DNA from: Pedobacter sp.
GTDB lineage: Bacteria; Bacteroidota; Bacteroidia; Sphingobacteriales; Sphingobacteriaceae
Assembly: GCA_028287885.1 (NCBI GenBank)
Contig: JAQBOT010000375.1
Coordinates: 1-11,330 of the forward strand
Length of the DNA: 11,330 bases
Reading direction: 5' to 3'
This document shows, piece by piece, positions 8,132-11,330 of the stretch. Below the pieces are notes generated by a model. The model saw only the letters and a program-made list of their open reading frames with translations. It was not told the DNA's origin and ran no database searches. A program made the translations under genes and the position numbers. Each line of letters begins with the position of its first letter. Position 1 is the stretch's first letter.

Positions 8132-10563
8132 TATTTGCTGCTGATTTTTAAACGTGAGATAACTTTGGAGGATTTGTCGTTGATGGAGTGCATGAAGAAC
8201 AGATTATAAAGATTGCCTTTCGCCCAGTTGTCTATCATGTTGTCGTAGTATGGGCTACCTGGATTTCCCGACTGGCCGCCGGGATACACGCCATGTCCTT
8301 TCGGCTCCTTACCAAGCTCCACAACCATTCTCCAGGAAGGTCCATTGCTTTCACTAAGTGCATTAATTGTGCTTTTTCCACCTCCGATCATGAGTTTTTT
8401 AGAACCGAAACCTGGGATCTTTGCTAGATGGGGTACGTTTGTGCCCTTAATGTTTGCCCAACGCCAGGCTTTGCCAATGGCGCCATATTTCCGTTCGAGG
8501 CTATCGCAGGCATATTTAAATGATTCATTAAGCAGATCGCTAAGCGTTTCTTTAGCTGGAGTATTTACATTGTCGAACCACCTCGAGTTTGGCTCCTTAG
8601 TAATCAATTGTAAAGTTCTGTCTCTGGAAGGGAAGCGCATGGGTACACTGGCAATCTCAAAATCATCCGCCCAAATATTGTCGTTCAGTCGTTTCATCCA
8701 TAGCTCAAAGATTCCTGGCGCAAGTTCATCGGCGTTATAGAATCTGTTCCAGTTTTGAATCACATCGAAGCTTTCTTTTTCTGTTGCATTTAGTGAAGAA
8801 ACGTCCAATTTTGGAAGGATAGCAGGTAAGATGTTTTCTGCAAAAATGCTATAAGAGTCACTCTGCATGACCCGCATGCTATCCGCAGTCGCTTTACTCA
8901 TGGCGCTTAGCCTGTTGTTGATCCTTTTGCCGCGTTCGTAAGAACCAAATTCCCAGTTGATGTAATAGGGGTAAGTAGCATCTGTAGAGGACTGATTAGC
9001 AGAGCTCACAAAGTGTCGCGCCGGGTTTTTCACTGTTGGATTCTGGTTTGTTGGAATCCAGCCGTGCCAGTCGTCGTTTGGATCACTTCCGTTCAAGATG
9101 AATTTCCCCTGGTCTTTATATTTTAATGGGAACTTACCATTGGGTGTTATCGCGATATCATTGTTTGAAGCTGCAAATATGAAGTTTTGTGCCGGTGCAG
9201 TGTAGTAGCTTAGTGCTTTCCGGTAATCATCGTAGTTCTTTCCCCGGTTAAGAAAATAAAATGTGAGCAACTCATTGGATTTTTCATGGGCAATCCACCT
9301 TAGAGCGTCTCCTGTCGGCACATTGTTTGCCAGGGAAAGTTTTGGTTTTTGAAAATAGACAACGGGTCCCTGGTGGGTGTAAACAACCGTATCCACTTCG
9401 GTCTCCCCGCCACGTATTTGGATTGTTTCCAATCGTGTTTTTGTATTTCTCCATTGGTTATTGTACCAGTAGCTCTTATGAGAATTGTCTTTAAACTTTA
9501 TCTGATAGTAGTCGAGAACATCTGCTGCAACATTTGTGACCCCCCAGGCGATGTCTTTGTTGTAGCCAATGGTTATGCCTGGTGCGCCAGGAAGGGAGAC
9601 ACCATAGGCGTTAATTCCTGGTGCATTCAACTGGATCTGGTACCAAATAGAAGGGAGGGTAAGGTTTAAATGTGGATCATTTGCGAGAATCGGGTAGCCG
9701 GAGGCCGTCTTTTCTCCAGAAACAGCCCAGTTGTTGCTGCCTATACCATCTTCCAGCTGATTGGTTGTAATGTTGGTAGCGGCCATTTGGTTGAAAGCAG
9801 CAGGTGGTTTAGGTATTGAGATTGGCTTGAAATTCCATTTGGTACCCTTAGGGATAATTGGGTCTTCTTTAAAAGGGTAATCAGGAAATAGATTAGCGGT
9901 AAGCTCCGGTCCAAACTTCTTTAGAATATTGCTCATATAGAACTCATCTGAACCCATGGCCAGGACTGCTGACATTTGTTTAAGCAACAGTGCACATTTA
10001 ATTGGCGTCCAGTCCTCTGGGCTGAAGTCGAGAAGCTTGTATTCCAACGGCACTGTCCCTTTATTTAAAGAGTGGATGTAGGCATTTATCCCATCTGTAT
10101 AGGCTAGGATCATGCTTTTAGACGTTGGGTTTTCCATCATTCCCCGAAGGGAATTTTCTGCGCCAAACACCATGCCCATATGGCGCTGGTAGCGGTCCAG
10201 TTCCAAAGCTTTTGGGCCAACGACCTCAGAAAGCCTACCTGAAGCATACCTTGTTTGGAAATCCATTTGCCACAGCCGATGCATTGCTGTTATATAGCCT
10301 TGAGCATAGTAAAGATCATGGTCGTTCTTAGCAAAAATATGTGGTATCATGCGGTCATCGAAGACGACATCGACATCGGAAATGGTGTTCTTTAAGACAA
10401 GCTGTCTGTTGGCTTGTACTTTGGTGCTTTCGGCGTTGGCCCAGAATCCCATGAAGGGATCAAGAAACCTCAAAACAGGAGGGAGATCGCCGAATTTGGT
10501 GTTTAGCGCATAAATTAAAATCAGCGGTATAAGTAAGCAGATCAGGGCTTTAATCTTGTTCAT
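8131..10563 (-). CDS. Penicillin acylase family Ntn hydrolase (periplasmic, membrane-anchored)
   Basis: An 810-residue precursor of the penicillin G acylase / acyl-homoserine-lactone acylase family, which hydrolyses N-acyl amides. An N-terminal hydrophobic segment (about 5-21, KALICLLIPLILIYALN) acts as signal or anchor for the periplasm. The alpha chain (to Gly275) is followed by the self-cleavage site G|SNNW; Ser276 would become the beta-chain nucleophile Ser1. In beta numbering, His23 (ANDPHL) and Asn248 (SSANQ) match the positions expected of catalytic residues in PvdQ-like acylases. Family motifs GAPGITIGYN, HQGPVV, APAQNFIFA, GPSWRMVVELG and GGQSGNPGSPYYD are intact, so the enzyme looks active. 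Substrate cannot be read from sequence. The start is uncertain: ATG at 10563 (MNKIKA) or 10572 (MTTMNK) fit a signal sequence; the frame is open to an ATG at 10713, but that 50-residue extension would bury the signal. First gene of a three-gene run. Confidence 0.9.
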   Translation of the reverse strand: MNKIKALICLLIPLILIYALNTKFGDLPPVLRFLDPFMGFWANAESTKVQANRQLVLKNTISDVDVVFDDRMIPHIFAKNDHDLYYAQGYITAMHRLWQMDFQTRYASGRLSEVVGPKALELDRYQRHMGMVFGAENSLRGMMENPTSKSMILAYTDGINAYIHSLNKGTVPLEYKLLDFSPEDWTPIKCALLLKQMSAVLAMGSDEFYMSNILKKFGPELTANLFPDYPFKEDPIIPKGTKWNFKPISIPKPPAAFNQMAATNITTNQLEDGIGSNNWAVSGEKTASGYPILANDPHLNLTLPSIWYQIQLNAPGINAYGVSLPGAPGITIGYNKDIAWGVTNVAADVLDYYQIKFKDNSHKSYWYNNQWRNTKTRLETIQIRGGETEVDTVVYTHQGPVVYFQKPKLSLANNVPTGDALRWIAHEKSNELLTFYFLNRGKNYDDYRKALSYYTAPAQNFIFAASNNDIAITPNGKFPLKYKDQGKFILNGSDPNDDWHGWIPTNQNPTVKNPARHFVSSANQSSTDATYPYYINWEFGSYERGKRINNRLSAMSKATADSMRVMQSDSYSIFAENILPAILPKLDVSSLNATEKESFDVIQNWNRFYNADELAPGIFELWMKRLNDNIWADDFEIASVPMRFPSRDRTLQLITKEPNSRWFDNVNTPAKETLSDLLNESFKYACDSLERKYGAIGKAWRWANIKGTNVPHLAKIPGFGSKKLMIGGGKSTINALSESNGPSWRMVVELGKEPKGHGVYPGGQSGNPGSPYYDNMIDNWAKGNLYNLFFMHSINDKSSKVISRLKISSK

Positions 10564-10572
10564 TGTGGTCAT

Positions 10573-10773
10573 TGCAATAATGTCTTTTCCTGGAATGAGA
10601 TGCAATTTATGATAAAAGTAAAATGTTAGCAATGTACCGGGCTTGCTGCCTGATGTTGTGTTCTTTACATTTTTAAAAGGTATGAATTTCCATTTAAATA
10701 CGACGAAAATCATTTGTTCAATTCAATTTTTTTTTTAGATTAGATATAGTAAACCAAATAAAACCCAGAGCTT
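10573..10773. other. Divergent intergenic region between the acylase and TonB-receptor genes
   Basis: About 200 nt lie between the two divergent starts. On the - strand, 10573-10713 stays open in frame with the acylase but reads as leader rather than coding. A weak - strand promoter, TTG at 10632-10630 with TAAATTGC at 10609-10602 (spacing 20), would put the acylase transcript start near 10595; its -7 box has two mismatches. On the + strand a better promoter is seen at 10713-10743. A run of ten T occupies 10727-10736. No ORF or RNA gene is supported here. Confidence 0.5.
10713..10743 (+). promoter_or_regulatory. Predicted promoter of the TonB-dependent receptor gene
   Basis: TTTG at 10713-10716, a 19-nt spacer, then TAGATTAG at 10736-10743, which matches TAnnTTTG except for one position. 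The spacing is the optimum reported for Bacteroidota promoters. Transcription would start near 10749-10750, leaving a leader of about 24 nt before the ATG at 10774. Ten consecutive T (10727-10736) fill the downstream half of the spacer. Confidence 0.45.
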
Positions 10774-11330
10774 ATGAACACCAATTTTACCAGGGCAACC
10801 TTTTTCTTTTTGATGATCTGTGCGACCGGTTTTGGCGTTCAGGCTCAAACAATTCAAGTAAGCGGTGTGGTGACTGACGCATCTACAAAGCAGCCCTTAC
10901 CGGGCGTGAATGTGTCAATTAAAGGCCGGGCGGCTGGAACATCGACAGCCCAAGACGGAACATTCCACCTTAGATCAACGACAAAAGAAAGTTTCACTAT
11001 TGTATTCAGTTATGTTGGATATACCTCTGTAGAACGGGAGGTAAGCGGCAGCACTATGAATATGCAGGTAGGGTTAGAAGAAACGACCATTTTAGGACAG
11101 GAAGTTGTGATTTCAGCCTCCAGAACTCCAGAGCGCATTCTAGAGTCTCCCGTCACGATCGAAAGGATTAGTGCCGCTTCAATAAAGGACTTGCCATCTG
11201 CATCATTCTATGATGCACTGGCGAATTTAAAGGGCGTGGAAATGAGTGCCCAAAGTCTCACTTTTAAGTCCGTTAATACCCGAGGCTTCAATTCGAATGG
11301 AAACATCAGGTTAAACCAGTTTGTAGATGG
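10774..11330 (+). CDS. TonB-dependent outer-membrane receptor, N-terminal part (runs off the window)
   Basis: The first 185 codons are present and open to the window edge; the stop is not seen. Order of parts: a signal peptide of about 24 residues (hydrophobic FFFLMICATGFG, likely cleavage after VQA); a carboxypeptidase-regulatory-like beta-sandwich domain at about 28-105 (QVSGVVTDASTKQPLPGVNV, then GTSTAQDGTFHL and FSYVGY); a TonB-box-like stretch EVVISASR (110-117); then the start of the plug domain (from about 120, with FYDALANLKGVEM and FKSVNTRGFN). This plan is characteristic of Bacteroidota outer-membrane uptake receptors. The substrate cannot be told without the barrel and its neighbours. 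No SusD-like partner is visible, but downstream sequence is missing. Divergent from the acylase gene; a predicted promoter lies at 10713-10743. Confidence 0.9.
   Translation, partial: MNTNFTRATFFFLMICATGFGVQAQTIQVSGVVTDASTKQPLPGVNVSIKGRAAGTSTAQDGTFHLRSTTKESFTIVFSYVGYTSVEREVSGSTMNMQVGLEETTILGQEVVISASRTPERILESPVTIERISAASIKDLPSASFYDALANLKGVEMSAQSLTFKSVNTRGFNSNGNIRLNQFVD

Overview
The window looks like an ordinary chromosomal segment of a Bacteroidota bacterium, most likely a Sphingobacteriaceae member close to Pedobacter. The evidence is a Bacteroidota-type serine palmitoyltransferase, a short Hc1-like protein, and a TonB-dependent receptor that opens with a carboxypeptidase-regulatory-like domain. 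Starts are A/T-rich without strong Shine-Dalgarno sequences, and several matches to the Bacteroidota -7 box (TAnnTTTG) lie upstream of genes. The genus is an inference; no rRNA or other marker is present.

Layout. (1) Positions 1-1797, + strand: two single-gene units, each closed by a clear intrinsic terminator. These are serine palmitoyltransferase (90-1331) and a 63-residue Hc1-like protein (1567-1758). The second terminator is symmetric and also serves the convergent dapA. (2) Positions 1796-5405, - strand: a compact run transcribed leftward, ACP phosphodiesterase-like -> ligA -> dapA, with gaps of 23 and 8 nt. (3) Positions 5469-6761, + strand: tyrS, divergent from the preceding run across 63 nt that carry a perfect -7 box. 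(4) Positions 6765-10563, - strand: a three-gene run of a penicillin-acylase-type Ntn hydrolase, a small four-helix membrane protein (TAATG overlap) and a LuxE-like acyl-activating enzyme with a GTG start. It converges on tyrS with a gap of only 3 nt and no hairpin. (5) From 10774, + strand: the first 185 codons of a TonB-dependent outer-membrane receptor that runs off the window.

How the genes fit together. Several products handle acyl groups: sphingoid-base synthesis, 4'-phosphopantetheine removal from ACP, acyl activation and N-acyl hydrolysis. They sit in separate transcription units mixed with housekeeping genes (dapA, ligA, tyrS). The only grouping that suggests a functional unit is the acylase / membrane protein / LuxE-like run, which could hydrolyse an N-acyl compound in the periplasm and activate an acyl group in the cytoplasm. 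That link is inference from gene order. I saw no mobile element, tRNA, rRNA, CRISPR array or clearly novel system. No gene-free stretch exceeds 300 bases; the longest are 1332-1566 and 10573-10773, both described below.
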